Origin: Odobenus rosmarus divergens
Lineage: Eukaryota; Chordata; Mammalia; Carnivora; Odobenidae
Reading direction: 5' to 3'
Length of the DNA: 64,000 nt
NCBI RefSeq assembly: GCF_000321225.1
Contig: NW_004450276.1
Location: 4,842,620-4,906,619, forward strand
Part shown: positions 23,401-34,510 of the stretch, piece by piece
Position numbering within the stretch: the stretch's first letter is position 1
Layout: each line of letters starts with the position of its first letter
Notes under the pieces: model-generated
What the model saw: the letters and a program-made list of their open reading frames with translations, nothing else
Database searches by the model: none
Told to the model about the DNA's origin: nothing
Translations under genes and position numbers: made by a program

Positions 23401-23550
23401 GCAGAGGGAGAAGCAGGCTCCCAAGGAGCAGGGAGCCCGATGCGGAACTCGATCCCAGAACCCTGGGATCATGACCTGAGCTGAAGGCAGCCGCTTAACC
23501 ATCTGAGCCACCCAGGCGCCTGAGGATAAACATTTGAAAGCACTGATCTT
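23213..23550 (-). mobile_element. MER5A (hAT-Charlie), split by a SINE
   Basis: Antisense MER5A: GGACCAGCAGTATCAGCATCACC, GGGAGCTTGCTAGAAATACTGAG, GTAGGCCCCACCCAGACCCA and TTGATTCAGAAGTTG, resuming after the SINE with AACATTTGAAAGCACTG. The SINE at 23341-23521 interrupts it. Confidence 0.8.
23341..23521 (-). mobile_element. SINEC inserted in MER5A
   Basis: Antisense SINE: poly-T, AAAGATTTTATTGATTTATTC, a (GA)n tract, GAAGCAGGCTCCCAAGGAGC, CTCGATCCCAGAACCCTGGG and AGCCACCCAGGCGCC. Flanks GAGGATTAACATT (23328-23340) and GAGGATAAACATT (23522-23534) are a 13-bp target duplication with one mismatch. Confidence 0.95.
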
Positions 23551-24320
23551 GATGACACAGTGGGTCCAGGGGAGCAGTGAGGACAATTTGAGTAAACTGG
23601 CAAAGGTAAAAGAAAGGAGAGAATGATGTCAGAGGGCTGCAGAGTGCAGAGCCCGGAGGCCCCAGGAAAAAAGCAAAGCAATGTGAACAAACCAGGTTAT
23701 TGAATTATGAACCGGGGCCTCGGGCTTGCTTTCTGTTTCCAGCTGCGCGTCAGCACCTGGGGGTCACAGGTGTTAATTATGGCCCCAAAGTGCTCAGAGT
23801 CCTGGCTTCAAATAATTATCTTAAGAGGAAGCCCTGCGGCCCTCTTGATGGCTTTCTTCCCCAAAGGCAGGCGCTATATAGCGAGGATACCGGTCCCCTG
23901 GAATTCACCAGGAACTGGGGGAGGTGGGCGGGGGCAAGCTGAGGATCAGATGAGAAGGCCCCATTTTAAAAATGTGCTCACCTGAGTTGCGGGTGACGGA
24001 AACACGCTGTTTCCATGGCACATATTGGGTTAGCTTTTATTTGAACAGGTTATGGCTGCCATTAACTTAATTATTTTATTGACTGATTTTGCACAGCTTG
24101 CATCCTGAGGCTCCTTTTTTTTTTTCTTTTAAAGAGAATGCTCACTTCAGAATGAATGTATAGATTCCGCATGTGGCTGAAACCAATTTCCTCTTGGTTT
24201 GTCCTCAGAAAAAAATGGAAAGCAGCTGGCCGGCTTCTTCCACAAGTCCTTAAAGAGCACAACTGAGTCACATGAATGCGCTCGTTCCCAGGGGGAAGAA
24301 CGCCAACTCCGCCCTGCTGT
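23551..24320. other. Intergenic, nothing recognised
   Basis: Frames at 23700-23985 overlap in two phases and show no domain. A T-run lies at 24115-24125. Confidence 0.35.
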
Positions 24321-24322
24321 TC

Positions 24323-24400
24323 TCAGCATCATCAACAATGGCCGTTTACTGAGTGCCAACTACGCATGAGGCACCATGCCCTTGTCTCCGAATCCTGTAA
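24323..24400 (-). mobile_element. MIR or L2 fragment
   Basis: GGCCGTTTACTGAGTGCCAACTACGCATGAGGCACCATGCC is the antisense 'gagcacctactatgtgccaggc' motif shared by the MIR and L2 3' ends. Confidence 0.45.
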
Positions 24401-25160
24401 TAGACCCAAGTTCCCGCTGGGTTCTGGTCGCACCTCCAAACAGTCCTTCAGTCAACTTCTCTTTTCCTCAGTTTACCCACTCTTAAAAAAGGTCACAAGA
24501 CTACCCACCCTGGCTGCGCGCCGTCATTATTTTAAGGATCCAATGAGAGAGCCCCCACATGGGAGAGGTGCATGGATGGAAGGGGGCATTATTGCTGTGG
24601 AGCTTTTGTCTTCATCTGGAACTTCTTCAGGCCCTCCACAAAAACTCCCACACCAGCGCCGAAAAGCAGGTGGTCTGACTGGGGAGCTAGTCTGGCTTCT
24701 GTATTTGGCCAACGGAGCTAATACAGCCTCCTCTGAGGTACGGCTACCAAACCCCGCTTCTCCCAGCTTGTCTACACAGAGCCAGCCCCCCCCGCATGGG
24801 GCTTTCCCTCCCTCAGTGAATTACACCCTCCTGCTCCTTAGTAAACTTGTCAAACTCGATAGTTAATTCCAATCCCGTCCTTCACACTCTTGGGCCACAC
24901 ACACACACTCCAGTTGGAGCCATCAGCAAGTCGTCCCCAGAGCCGTACCAGGTCACATGGCTCAAACTCTGTCAGTCACTTCCTTTGGCCACCAAGAGCA
25001 AGAGTTTAATTTATTTGAACATCAAATGTCTTGGTGGAGTCTGACTACACTTGAATATACCTAATCAATCATTCAAACGCTCTAGGGTAAGATTCTAGGT
25101 TCCAGACAACCAATCTGGTGACATAGATTCACTGTAGTGTTTCCGAAATAGCACCTGCCT
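24401..25160. other. Intergenic, nothing recognised
   Basis: It lies inside the longest open frame of the window (24276-24866, 196 residues), which I do not accept as a gene. See the rejected list. Confidence 0.35.
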
Positions 25161-25164
25161 CTCC

Positions 25165-25375
25165 ACTGGGCTCTTTGCCAGGTCTTTCCCCTACAATATT
25201 ATTTAGTCCTGACAGTGGCTTTGTGAGGTGACCATCAATATCCCAGTTCTGTGTTTAAGGAAACAGAGGATCACAATCTGACTGACTTGTCCCGAGTCAC
25301 GGAGTTACTTGGTAAAAACTCAAGTTCCAATCCAGGTCTTCCACTTCCAAGTCCAGGCACTTGCCACAATGCCAC
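25165..25375 (-). mobile_element. MIR, antisense
   Basis: Order as in antisense MIR: TATTATTTAGTCCTGACAGTGGCTTTGTGAGGTGACC, then AAGGAAACAGAGGATC, GACTTGTCCCGAGTCACGGAGTTACTTGG and CAAGTTCCAATCCAGGTCTTCC. Confidence 0.7.
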
Positions 25376-26904
25376 AGTTACCACCAGTAACAATGTGGAA
25401 GAAATATTTGCCGCGCTCTTCATGGAAAGCCTTGCCTCTATTGAATCCAGGAGCTTTGCAAAAGCGTCTTGAGATGCTTCAAGAGTAATGTCACTTGCTT
25501 GATTTAGCCGAATATCTATTTTCCTGTCACTACTTACTTCATAAGGGTGCAAAACACAGGAAGTCCTGACTGCAAAGCTTCAGAGTGCTCATTTAAATGA
25601 CTAAGAGTTATTTCGTGTTTGGCAGGGACTAGTACATTTTGTCAGCCTGAAAGAATTTTTGGCCAACAGGTTTTGTTCGGATCCCCAGTTGTTAACTATT
25701 AGAGATGTCTGAAAAACCATTTAGGTTGGGCCTGTTGAACTGGGTGACTGATGATTGGGGTCAGTCGAAACTGAGAATCTCCACTTCTATGATACCACTA
25801 GTGTCCAAAAGTAAAGGAGCATTTCATTTTCTCTGACCCCTCAGGACACAGATTTCTGTATGTGAATTAAACCTTTCTGTTCTAAAGATGAACTACGTGG
25901 ACCATACCATTCTGGTTTAGATGCTCCATCCTGTTGAAGGATTTATCATTATAAGAGAAAGCCAAATAGAAATTTCATTCAACTGCTGGCAACAAAGACC
26001 AGAAAGAACAGAGACTTTCTCATTTCTTTTTCACATAAAGAAATCTGGAGGCAGGCAATGTAGGGTTTATGTGGCAGTTCTCCCACGTCACTGACAACCC
26101 AGGATCCTTCTGTCTTTCTACCAACCTTTGCATATGGCTTCCATTGTTAATATGGTTTCTTGGCCCTTCCTGGCTGCTGAGGCTCCAGCCAGTGTTTCCA
26201 CATTCTGAGGAAGTGGGAGGAAGGAGGAAGGGCAAGAGAGGACCTAACAGCTGTCTGTAACCTCCTTAAGAAGCTTTCTCAGATATTCTATACAAAGCTT
26301 CCTAGCTTCAAGAGAAGCCAATGTTGTATCTTCCAGTTCTTAGCCTGTAAAAACTGGAGTTTCTTACTGAAGAAGAAAGAATGAATGGATATTGAATAGT
26401 GAACCAAGAGTCTCTGACAGTTACCCAGAGATAAAAGGCTTACTGTACACCTGGAACCTTCTTTGTGTGGATTACAATCATGGATTCATAAGCCTTTAGA
26501 AAGATCAACTAGTCTGAACATCTGCATTTTACAGGTGAAGAAATGATGGGCCAGAAAAGCCCCTGGATTTGGCTGAGACAGCAGAGGCAGTGGGGTTTAG
26601 AGCCTGGACTAGAAATTCTGGAAATCCTGCCTCAGGAATTCCAAACCAAAGTGGGTTTGACCACACCAACCTTCCTTACAAGGCTGGGCCTTACAATTCT
26701 CTGTGTTGTTTAGGGTGCCTATACACAGGATTCCTTTCTTCCCTTCCTACTGAGGAACAAGGCAGAGAAGTTAAGCCGACGGAGATCAAATACTGGCTTT
26801 ATCATTGACAAGGTGGCGGGGCAGTGTAGTTACAGGACTGTAACTAAAAGAGCTTCCTTTTGCTCTTCCGTCCACCATGCTTATCCGCCATTTTCATCTG
26901 CTCA
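25376..26904. other. Intergenic, possible MIR scraps only
   Basis: TCTGCATTTTACAGGTGAAGAAATG at about 26520-26545 is a possible MIR scrap. Nothing else was recognised. Confidence 0.35.
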
Positions 26905-27261
26905 CACACAACACCACACACTGGATGGCTGAAACAGCATACATTTATTTTACAGTTCTGAAGGCTGGTAGTCCAAGATCAGGCTGCCAGCATGGTCAGG
27001 TTCTTGGTGAGGACTCTCTTCCTGGTTTCGTCTTTTATGGCCTTTCCTTGGTGTGAGCACATAGGAAGAAATCTTGTGTTTCTTTTTCTTTTTATAAGGG
27101 CATTAATCCCATTGTGAAGGCTACATCCCCATGACCTAATTTAACACTAATCCTCTCCCAAAGGCCCCACTTCCAAATTCCGTCACCATGGGGATTAAAG
27201 CTTCAACATATGAATTGGGTGCGGGGGTGGGGGCTGGTACACAAACTTTCAGTCCATAGCA
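26905..27261 (-). mobile_element. MaLR-type solo LTR (MLT1/MST-like), antisense
   Basis: CACTGGATGGCTGAAACAGC, TTACAGTTCTGAAGGCTGGTAGTCCAAGATC, TTATAAGGGCATTAATCCCATT, CTCTCCCAAAGGCCCCACTT, ATTAAAGCTTCAACATATGAATT and CAGTCCATAGCA, the complement of an MLT1-type LTR in order. Confidence 0.8.
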
Positions 27262-27665
27262 TCCACCCAGTCACGACAGAACTGACTGTCTCAGGCCTCT
27301 ACCATAAGGCAGCCTCTCTGGTGAGGATGGGGTGAGGGTACAGAAGGTACCAGAATTCATACCCCCTGCGGGAAGACTGACTCTGACCAGAAAGACCTGG
27401 GCCAAGCATGCTCTGTTCCTTCTCCCAGTGAGAGAAATCTCTCCTTAGCCCCTGCACGGTACAAGAGGGGGCAAGGAAAGACCAGAAGTGGTCCTCCAAT
27501 GGGTCCTTCCAAATGGAACTTCCTCCAAATTAGACCAGAGAAAAAAGATGTCCCCCTCAACAGCTGCAATCTCCTTCATAGTTCCTCCCAGAAGATTCTA
27601 CACGGCTACCTGAGTGTGGCCTTGCTGCCTTTTGAGGACACTGATTGGTTGGTTACAAAGGAGTC
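27262..27665. other. Intergenic, nothing recognised
   Basis: Only short frames with no domain. Confidence 0.35.
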
Positions 27666-27669
27666 TAGA

Positions 27670-27760
27670 AAGAAAGGCACAAAAAGGTTAAGGGACTTGC
27701 TCAAAGTCACACAGCAAGTTGGGGACAAAGCTGAAGCCTGGGCCCACCTATCCAGCCCCA
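27670..27760 (-). mobile_element. MIR fragment, antisense
   Basis: AAAAGGTTAAGGGACTTGCTCAAAGTCACACAGCAAGTTGGGGACAAAGCTGAAGCCTGGGC is a well-preserved antisense MIR core. Confidence 0.8.
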
Positions 27761-27969
27761 CTTTCTGGACACTCTCTCTACTTGGCTACCTGTCCATAGA
27801 ACCTCCTGGTCTGTGGAAACAACTTTCCACTCACCAGACCATCTGAAGCATTCGGAATAGCTCCTGAGGCTTTTGCTGCATCTAGATCAGTGCCCCTTGC
27901 AGTGAGCCGAAATCTCTGAGGGTAAGGGATACTCAAGCTTTATGGAACTAGCCTGTGCCCTGGAGAATT

Positions 27970-28140
27970 AACTCAACCATTCAAGAAACATTTTTAATCA
28001 CCTTCTAGGTGCCAGGCTATTACTGAAATAAAGTGAGAGAAAACATCCTAGCTGAAAGTCTAGTGGGGAAGGCAGACAAGAAGACAGACAAGGCAATGAC
28101 AGACGTGTGCAAGGGCGCTAACTAAGGGAGGGACAGACTT
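27970..28140 (-). mobile_element. L2 3' end, antisense
   Basis: ATTCAAGAAACATTTTTAATCACCTTCTAGGTGCCAGGC, then GAAAGTCTAGTGGGGAAGGCAGACAAG, the antisense L2 pattern. Confidence 0.6.
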
Positions 28141-29895
28141 TCAGAGCAGGAAGTATGCGGGGGTGGGGGGCGGGAGGAGAACACGTCTCCTGATAACTGC
28201 AAGTCCCTTAGGATCGCTGAAGCACAAGAAACAAGAGAGTGTGGCGGGAGGGATGGAAGGAAAAGAACTTTCCCAGGGAAAGTGCAAACGGATGCTGCAT
28301 CTTATTTAAGCAAAGCATGAAGTGTGCCTCAAGGTGATGAGGCCACTACAGGTGTCCCCAGGGGCATCAGTCACTTGAATAAGAATAAGCCTAGAAGCCA
28401 TCCACTTGAAAATTATCCTTTTGAATCTCCTTTCAGCAGTTCCAATTCCTGTGGTAAAGCATTACTGCCAACATCAACATCCACCCACTGATATGACTGA
28501 TTCCCCACCAAATAGTTTCCTTTTATGTGGATGGAGATATGCACTTAGGAATGTAGCTTACGTGCTTCCTTCAGAGGGAGCTTCTATTTGCCCTTTCAAT
28601 GTCTTCACTTACACTTTGTAGCTCTGACTCTGTTCTGAAGTCCACTAGGTTTAAGTTGGAAGTAAGTTCAAACAGACCTGGTGCTCTGAAGAGCAGGCCA
28701 CTGAGCAGATGGAATTGGAAAACAGTGTTGCTTCCTTCCTAGTCTCCACTCCAGACTTCAAGTCCTCTAAAGGACTTGCTACAATTCAAAAACTCGAAGC
28801 CACTAATCTTTGTTTTAAAAGCTGTATTCCCCAGGACCTCATGGCAGAAGCAGATACCTGTCCTGCTGCACCCAGCCCTCCCTCTCCCCGGACCCTCCTC
28901 AGCAGCCCCTGAGACACCATCACAGACCCCGGGGCTCCCTGGAAATCACCGATCTCTGTGCTGGTTGGCGATTCCGGCCAGTGCCCAGCCTCCACAACTG
29001 CCTCCCAAGCCCCTGGAGCTCCTGGTGAGTGCACCAGCCCTGGCCCCCAGCAGTGCCATTTAGTAATCCACTTGCAATCCCAGCACAAAAGATGGAACCA
29101 CAGGATCCCCGCTCATCTAGTCTTAGGCACACTTTGTCTAAAAATAGCAAGTGCAACACAACTAACCATTCCCTCTATAATGTGGTTTCCAGGCCCTCTC
29201 GCTTCCTTGAGAGTTTTCTCTGGATGTTTTCCAGTTTGCCAGAGTTGAAGAAAAACTAAAATGGAAGAATATAATCTAATTCTCTATTAGATTAGCCGAC
29301 AGAATTATAAGGGCTTTCTCTTTCTTTCTTTCTTTCTTTTTAATTTTTTGGTAGGAGAAGCATGGAAGACAAAACATTTAGTGATGGCTTCCAATGTCCT
29401 GGGCAGTTCATGTATATTACATCTTCTAGTCTTTATGTAGCAGGTAAGACGAGGTTAGAGGGCCAGTAAGAAAGTCTTTCTCTGTTGATTTCTCTCTCTT
29501 GCAGAAAAACCAACAAACAACAAAACAGAAAAGCAGTGTTCAGACCTGGGGATCTTCTTGGGCTTCTTGGGGATTGACAGCCTCCCAGCTCAGGATTCTG
29601 TCATCCCTAGTGGGTCACCCTTGCTCTGTGGTCAAAGGAAGCATTCCTTCCAGGTGGCAATATTAAGGACAAAAGAAAAAAGAGAAAGGGCAAAGAGAAG
29701 GTGCCAGAGCTCTCTTAAGGAAGCTTCTTAGACACTGCCAAACAATTCTTCTCTTATATCCCCTTGGTCAGAACTTTGTCACATAACCACATCTAACTTC
29801 AAAGTACCTGGGAAATTTATTCTTCTGTTTGAGGGCCAACATTTATTTTACTCTGTGAGGCTGGGAGAATAGGTATTTAGGGGCCACCAGCAACA
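28141..29895. other. Intergenic, nothing recognised except a TTTC run
   Basis: A (TTTC)n microsatellite lies at about 29318-29341. Overlapping frames at 28709-29259 occur on both strands and are not supported. Confidence 0.35.
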
Positions 29896-29899
29896 TCTA

Positions 29900-30000
29900 C
29901 CACACTTTACAACAACTCCATTATTAAACTCATTGAACAAATGGGGAAACTGAGGCTCGAAATGTTTAAGTACTTTGCCTGAGGTCACACATCTAGAATA
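29900..30000 (-). mobile_element. MIR fragment, antisense
   Basis: AACAAATGGGGAAACTGAGGCTCGAAATGTTTAAGTACTTTGCCTGAGGTCACAC is the antisense MIR core. Confidence 0.75.
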
Positions 30001-30149
30001 TGCTGTTGCCACTACCTAAGTTGGAAAATTTTGTGCCAAAGAGTATTTTATTTCATCTATATGTTCTCATAATAAGAGGAATGACATTTATATCAAAAGT
30101 TGTCAGATTTTCCAGTATTTGCATCATATCCTTGGTTTTCAGTATGCTG

Positions 30150-30856
30150 GTGAACTAAAGTATGTCAGCTTTCTCTTGTATTTCTCTTGCCACGGCTGCC
30201 AGCCTAGTACAAGCCACATCACCTGCTTATTGCCATAGCCTGCTAGTTAGATTCTCTGCTCTTTTCCCTTTCCAATTTATTCCCCGCACAGCAGGAAGGG
30301 TGAGATTTAAAAACTCAAGTCTAATAATTTTATTTCACGGCTTGAAAACTTTAAAAATTTCTCCTTGCTCTTTGGATAAAAACCAACACTATTAATGAAG
30401 CTCCCAGGCTTTGCATGGTCTGGCCCCACTGACCTCCCCAGCTTCCTCTCTCATGGTTCTCCTTCCTTCTCTGTACCACTCTGGACTTCTGTGGACATTC
30501 TGTGGTTCCTCCTACCTTGAAGCCGTAACCATGTTCCTCCCTCTGTCCTGAGTTTCTTCCCCTATGTATTCATCTCCTTAACATTTTAGATCTCAACTCA
30601 GGAAAGCCCCTCACCCTCCTTGACACGGCTTGCTAGATCTAGTCCTTCTAGGGTTTGTGTTCAAAGCATCCTGTGCTTTCTCTCTGGACTCTCAACACAG
30701 TTTGTAACTACATATTTTTTTATGTAATTTATGTATTTATGTATGTACATATATTTTGTTATATATTGCTATTTCTTCTGCTAGTCTGTAAGATCGCTGA
30801 AGAAATATTCATTTCAATCACCATGGCATCTCCAGCATCTAGCAAAAAAAAAAAAA
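30150..30856 (+). mobile_element. L2 LINE 3' portion
   Basis: L2 order is visible: GGCTTTGCATGGTCTGGCCCCACTGACCTCCCCAGC, CCTCACCCTCCTTGACAC, then CTTCTGCTAGTCTGTAAGATCGCTGAAGAAATATTCATTTCAATCACCATGGCATCTCCAGCATCTAG. A run of about 18 A (30843-30860) follows. Confidence 0.75.
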
Positions 30857-30954
30857 AAAAATGTTGAAGGGGGAAAAACAGTTCCATTTATAACTTCCAA
30901 TTTTAATAGTTAATTAATTTTAAGTGACATGGGAACATTACATTGCCTATTCAT

Positions 30955-31072
30955 TTGCTCAAAATATTTACTGAGCGTCTACTATGTTCTAAGCATTGTT
31001 GTAAGATTTAGAAATAACTCAGTGAACAAGACAAAGTATGTTCCTGCTTTCACAGAGATTGCATTCTTTTGG
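30955..31072 (-). mobile_element. L2 3' end, antisense
   Basis: CATTTGCTCAAAATATTTACTGAGCGTCTACTATGTTCTAAGCATTG and AGTGAACAAGACAAAGTATGTTCCTGCTTTCACAGAGATTGCATTCT, the antisense L2 3' end. Confidence 0.7.
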
Positions 31073-31987
31073 AACACTTCCCAATTCATTTTATGAAGCT
31101 AATATTATCCTGATACCAAGACCAGAAAAAGACAGCACAATAAAAGAAAATTATAGACCACTCATGAATATAAAGTGGTCTTTATATTCTCATGAATATA
31201 TTCATGAAAAAAATTTTAAAAAATATATTAGCAAAGAGAATATTCATATGTGACAACTAAGTGGGATTTAATAAATCCAGTTCAATATGCAAGAATCAGT
31301 ATAATCCACAATATTAACAGGCTAAACAAGAAAAATCATGTAATCATATCAATACATGCAGAAAAAGCATGACAAAATTCAACACCCTTTCATAATTTAA
31401 AACACTCAAAAAAATAGGCATAAAGGGGAATGTGCTCAACTTGATAAAAAGCATCTACAAAAAACCTACAGTTAACATTATACTTAGTGGGGAAAGATCA
31501 AATGCTTCCCTGTAAGATCAGAATTTAATTCAACATAGTGATGGAAGTTCTGGCCAATGCAGGAAGGCAAGAAAAGGAAACAGGCCAAATGGATTGGGAA
31601 AAATGACATAGACCTGTCTCTATTTGCAGATGGCATTTTAAAAAGAAAAACATAGGAGAAAATCCTCAAGATCTAAGAACAAACTAACTTAAACTTGACA
31701 TCCAAAGCATGATCCATAAAATAAAAAAATTGATAAATTGAACGTCATCAAAGTTAAAAACTTTTTTTTTTGAAAGACCTTTCAGGAGAATGAAAAGATA
31801 AGCTACCAATAAAATATATGCGAACCACATATCTCACAAAAAACTAGAGTTTGGGTTTGTTGGGTTTTTTTAACTCTCAAAACACAACAGTAAAAAAACA
31901 ATCTAGAAAATGAGCAAAATCATACACAGACATTTCACAAAGGAAAATAACCAGGGCCAAATAAGCACATGAAAGCATGTTCAACAT
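31073..31987 (+). mobile_element. Degenerate L1M, ORF2 region, first segment
   Basis: Translation of 31080-31180 gives [18 protein letters not shown]...[10 protein letters not shown], the conserved reverse-transcriptase stretch of L1 ORF2. Later come GCATGACAAAATTCAACACCC, TGGAAGTTCTGGCCAATGCAGGAAGGCAAG, and 3' ORF2 blocks around 31730-31980. There are many stops and indels. The element continues at 32198 after a younger L1 insertion. Confidence 0.85.
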
Positions 31988-32197
31988 TAGAGATGATGGA
32001 CTCTGAAAAACAAACTGAGGGTTCTAGAGGGAAGGGGGGTGGGGGGATGGGTTAGCCTGGCGATGGGTATTAAAGAGGGCACGTTCTGCGTGGAGCACTG
32101 GGTGTTATGCACGAACAATGAATCATGGAACACTACATCAAAAACTAATGATGTAATGTATGGTGATTAACATAACAATAAAAAATTATAAAAAAAA
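31988..32197 (+). mobile_element. Young carnivore L1 3' end, 5'-truncated, nested
   Basis: GGAAGGGGGGTGGGGGGATGGGTTAGCCTGGCGATGGGTATTAAAGAGGGCACG, GAGCACTGGGTGTTATGC, ATCATGGAACACTACATCAA and GTATGGTGATTAACATAACAATAAAAAA form the 3' end of a carnivore-lineage L1. It is flanked by a perfect 17-bp duplication GAAAGCATGTTCAACAT (31971-31987 and 32198-32214), which shows where it entered the older L1. Confidence 0.92.
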
Positions 32198-32885
32198 GAA
32201 AGCATGTTCAACATCATTAGTCCTTAGGAAAATGCAAATGTAAACTACAATGAGATATCACTACACATCTATCAGAACGTCTACAATTTAAAAAAACTAA
32301 ACAAAAACGAAACACCAAATTGTGGTAAAAATGCAAAGAAACTAGATACTGGTGGGAATGTAAAATGGTACTGCCATTCTGGAAAACAGTTTTGGCAGTG
32401 TCTTAAAAACAAACCCTGCAACAATCCTATGACTCAGGGGTCGCAATCTTGGAGCTTTATCCCAGAGAAATGAAACCATACATTCGTGCAAAAACCTATA
32501 TATAATTTGCATAGTAGCTGTACTTATAATAACCAAAACCTGAAAACAACCCACAAATCCTTCAAGGGGTGAAAGGATTTGCAAATGTACACCCATGCTG
32601 CAGGTGAGTGGCTGGTGGGGTTTATGGAGGGAAACCGCGGGGTGTGGCTGGGAGACACTAGCATGAGGACTCCTTGTGGTGATGCAAATGGTCCATATCT
32701 TGCCTTTATCAATGTCAATATCCTAGCTGGGATCTCATACTATAGTTTTGCAAAATGTTCCTATTGGGGAAAACTGAGTAAGGTGAACATAGAATCTCTC
32801 TGTACTATTTCTTACAAATGAATTTAAATCTCCAATTACCTCAAAATGAAATAATTTTAAAATAATTTTTAAAAAGTTTACATCC
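32198..32885 (+). mobile_element. L1M, second segment, ORF2 end and 3' UTR
   Basis: Resumes the older element: TCCTTAGGAAAATGCAAATG, AATGAGATATCACTACACATCTATCAGAA, ACTGGTGGGAATGTAAAATGGTACTGCC, CCAGAGAAATGAAACCATAC, then an L1M-type 3' UTR (TCTCTCTGTACTATTTCTTACAA and AATTACCTCAAAATGAAATAA). Confidence 0.85.
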
Positions 32886-33064
32886 TTGGGGCACCTGGGT
32901 GGCTCAGTCGGTTAAGCATCCGACTCTTGATTTCGGCTCAGGTCAAAATCTTAGGGTCCTATGATTGAGCCCTGCGTCGGGCTCCATGCTCAGTGTAGAG
33001 GCTGCTTAAGATTCTCTCTCTCTCTCCCTCTGTCCTTCGCCCCCTCCCTCTCTAAAATTAAAAA
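32886..33064 (+). mobile_element. SINEC, older subfamily
   Basis: GGGGCACCTGGGTGGCTCAGTCGGTTAAGCATCCGACTCTTGATTTCGGCTCAGG, ending in a TTAAGATTCTCTCT tail. It is flanked by the 15-bp duplication AAAAAGTTTACATCC at 32871-32885 and 33065-33079. It inserted at the 3' end of the L1M. Confidence 0.95.
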
Positions 33065-33179
33065 AAAAAGTTTACATCCAAGTCAATAGCTCTTTTTTGG
33101 TGTTTCCTGTTTCTGTGTGTGTTTTCCCATTGTAATATGCTTAGCAATTCTTATTCCAACACTCTCAAATATTCATCTA

Positions 33180-33660
33180 TATTTTCTTCCTTTCAGTAGT
33201 TAAAATTTTTACATTTTTACTCTGACATTTGGTATGTGATATAAAAAAGCTCTAACTTGATTTTTTCAAAACAATTTTTTTTGTTAATGAATCCATCCAT
33301 TTTCCACTGGTTATGGTGTTTCCTTTATCATGCACGAACTTCACTTCCAGCATACACTAGGAACAGTTTTCTTAAACATTCTTACTGTTACTTTTTCTGG
33401 ATGCACACAGAATCTTTTTGTCAAGTCCAAAAAAAAGAAATTCTTCAAAATTTTGTTAGGATCTATTAAAGTTATAATTAATTATGGAAGAATTAACATA
33501 TCGACAATGTTTAATCTTCCCATTCAGGAATGGGGTTCTCCATTTATTCATACTCTTTTATGTCGCTCAGCAAAGTTCTGTAATTTTCTTCTTATAAGTC
33601 CATTTATTTCTTGCTAGAATTATTCCTAGGTTTTGTTGCTCTTGTGACTAGAGTCTGTTC
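33180..33660 (-). mobile_element. L1 fragment, antisense ORF2
   Basis: Plus-strand blocks TTAATGAATCCATCCATTTTCCACTGG, GGAAGAATTAACATATCGACAATGTTTAATCTTCCCATTCAGGAA, CTCCATTTATTCATACTCTTTTATGTC and TAGAATTATTCCTAGGTTTT are complements of L1 ORF2 3' sequence. Confidence 0.8.
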
Positions 33661-34089
33661 CCATGCAGAGGGGGTAGATATTCAGTTTCCTAGTTTTATA
33701 GAATCCATGTTTCTAAGGCAGAGACTAAACAAAGGAGAAAAGAATGGGTCTTTCTACCTACATGTAGGCAATTAGTTATAGATTTCTAATTGTCATTTTC
33801 ACCAGCCTTGAATTTAGTAAAAATTCCTCCCGATATTATTACTAAATGGTAGGCAGTCCTTACTCCTTGTTTCTCCTCTCTTGTGTCTTCACAGGTAGCC
33901 TAGTAAGAATTTGCAAAAGACAACATTAGCACTTGGCAAATGTCACTGCGTACTGAATTTTTTGTTCTTCCATTCTAAGCACAGAGTTTTCAAACAGGTC
34001 CCGGCCATCCAAAGTATTTTCATAGTAGGTGCATTTTGCCATATTATCTGTAGTGATACCTTAACGGATTTTGCCAAACGTTGTCTTAA

Positions 34090-34510
34090 AACCAAGGAAC
34101 CCTAGATCTGTCACTCCCTGATCTCACAGCTCAGGAAAATGCTTTCACAAAAGGAGATGAGATTAGTTTGGCATGATTTGTCCCTGGTGACTCCATGTCT
34201 GCTAGCTGTCAACACATTCCTTTCCAAGTGCTCATAAGACAGCTGCTTTTTTGACCAAACGTTGACCAAAGTTATTAGTCTGTGGTTTCTGATCTCCACC
34301 CCTTTTCAAAACTTGTGACATTTACTTGTCATCCATTTTCTGGCTCCTCTTTGGTTGTACATGATTTTTTAAAGATTACCGGAGGTGACTCCCCGATTAC
34401 ATATTTAAATTCCTCCAGCACCCTGGGACGAGAGTTGGCCATACCTGATGACATGAACTCACAACGTCTATTAAGGCTTGCTGTCCATGTCTGTTCATTG
34501 TGAGCTGCAT
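34090..34510 (-). mobile_element. Ancient L3/CR1 LINE reverse-transcriptase relic
   Basis: Translating the minus strand of about 34360-34430 gives VPRVLEEFKYVIGE followed by VIFKKS. This fits the CR1/L3 reverse-transcriptase stretch of the form hPRVLKELadviaepLlvIFekSw. Flanking plus-strand blocks (GACTCCATGTCTGCTAGCTG, GTTATTAGTCTGTGGTTTCTGATCTCCACCCCTTTTCAAAACTTG, CATTTTCTGGCTCCTC) follow the antisense order of the same element, including the complement of the NYRPVSLTS region, here decayed. It carries no intact frame and is far older than the L1s and SINEs around it. The call rests on recognition by eye. Confidence 0.6.

Noticed and set aside
24276..24866. Longest open frame in the window (196 residues, plus strand)
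   Set aside because: It overlaps an antisense MIR/L2 motif at its start, has low-complexity Pro/Ser-rich composition and no recognisable domain, and is opposed by frames on the other strand. No splice or promoter evidence.
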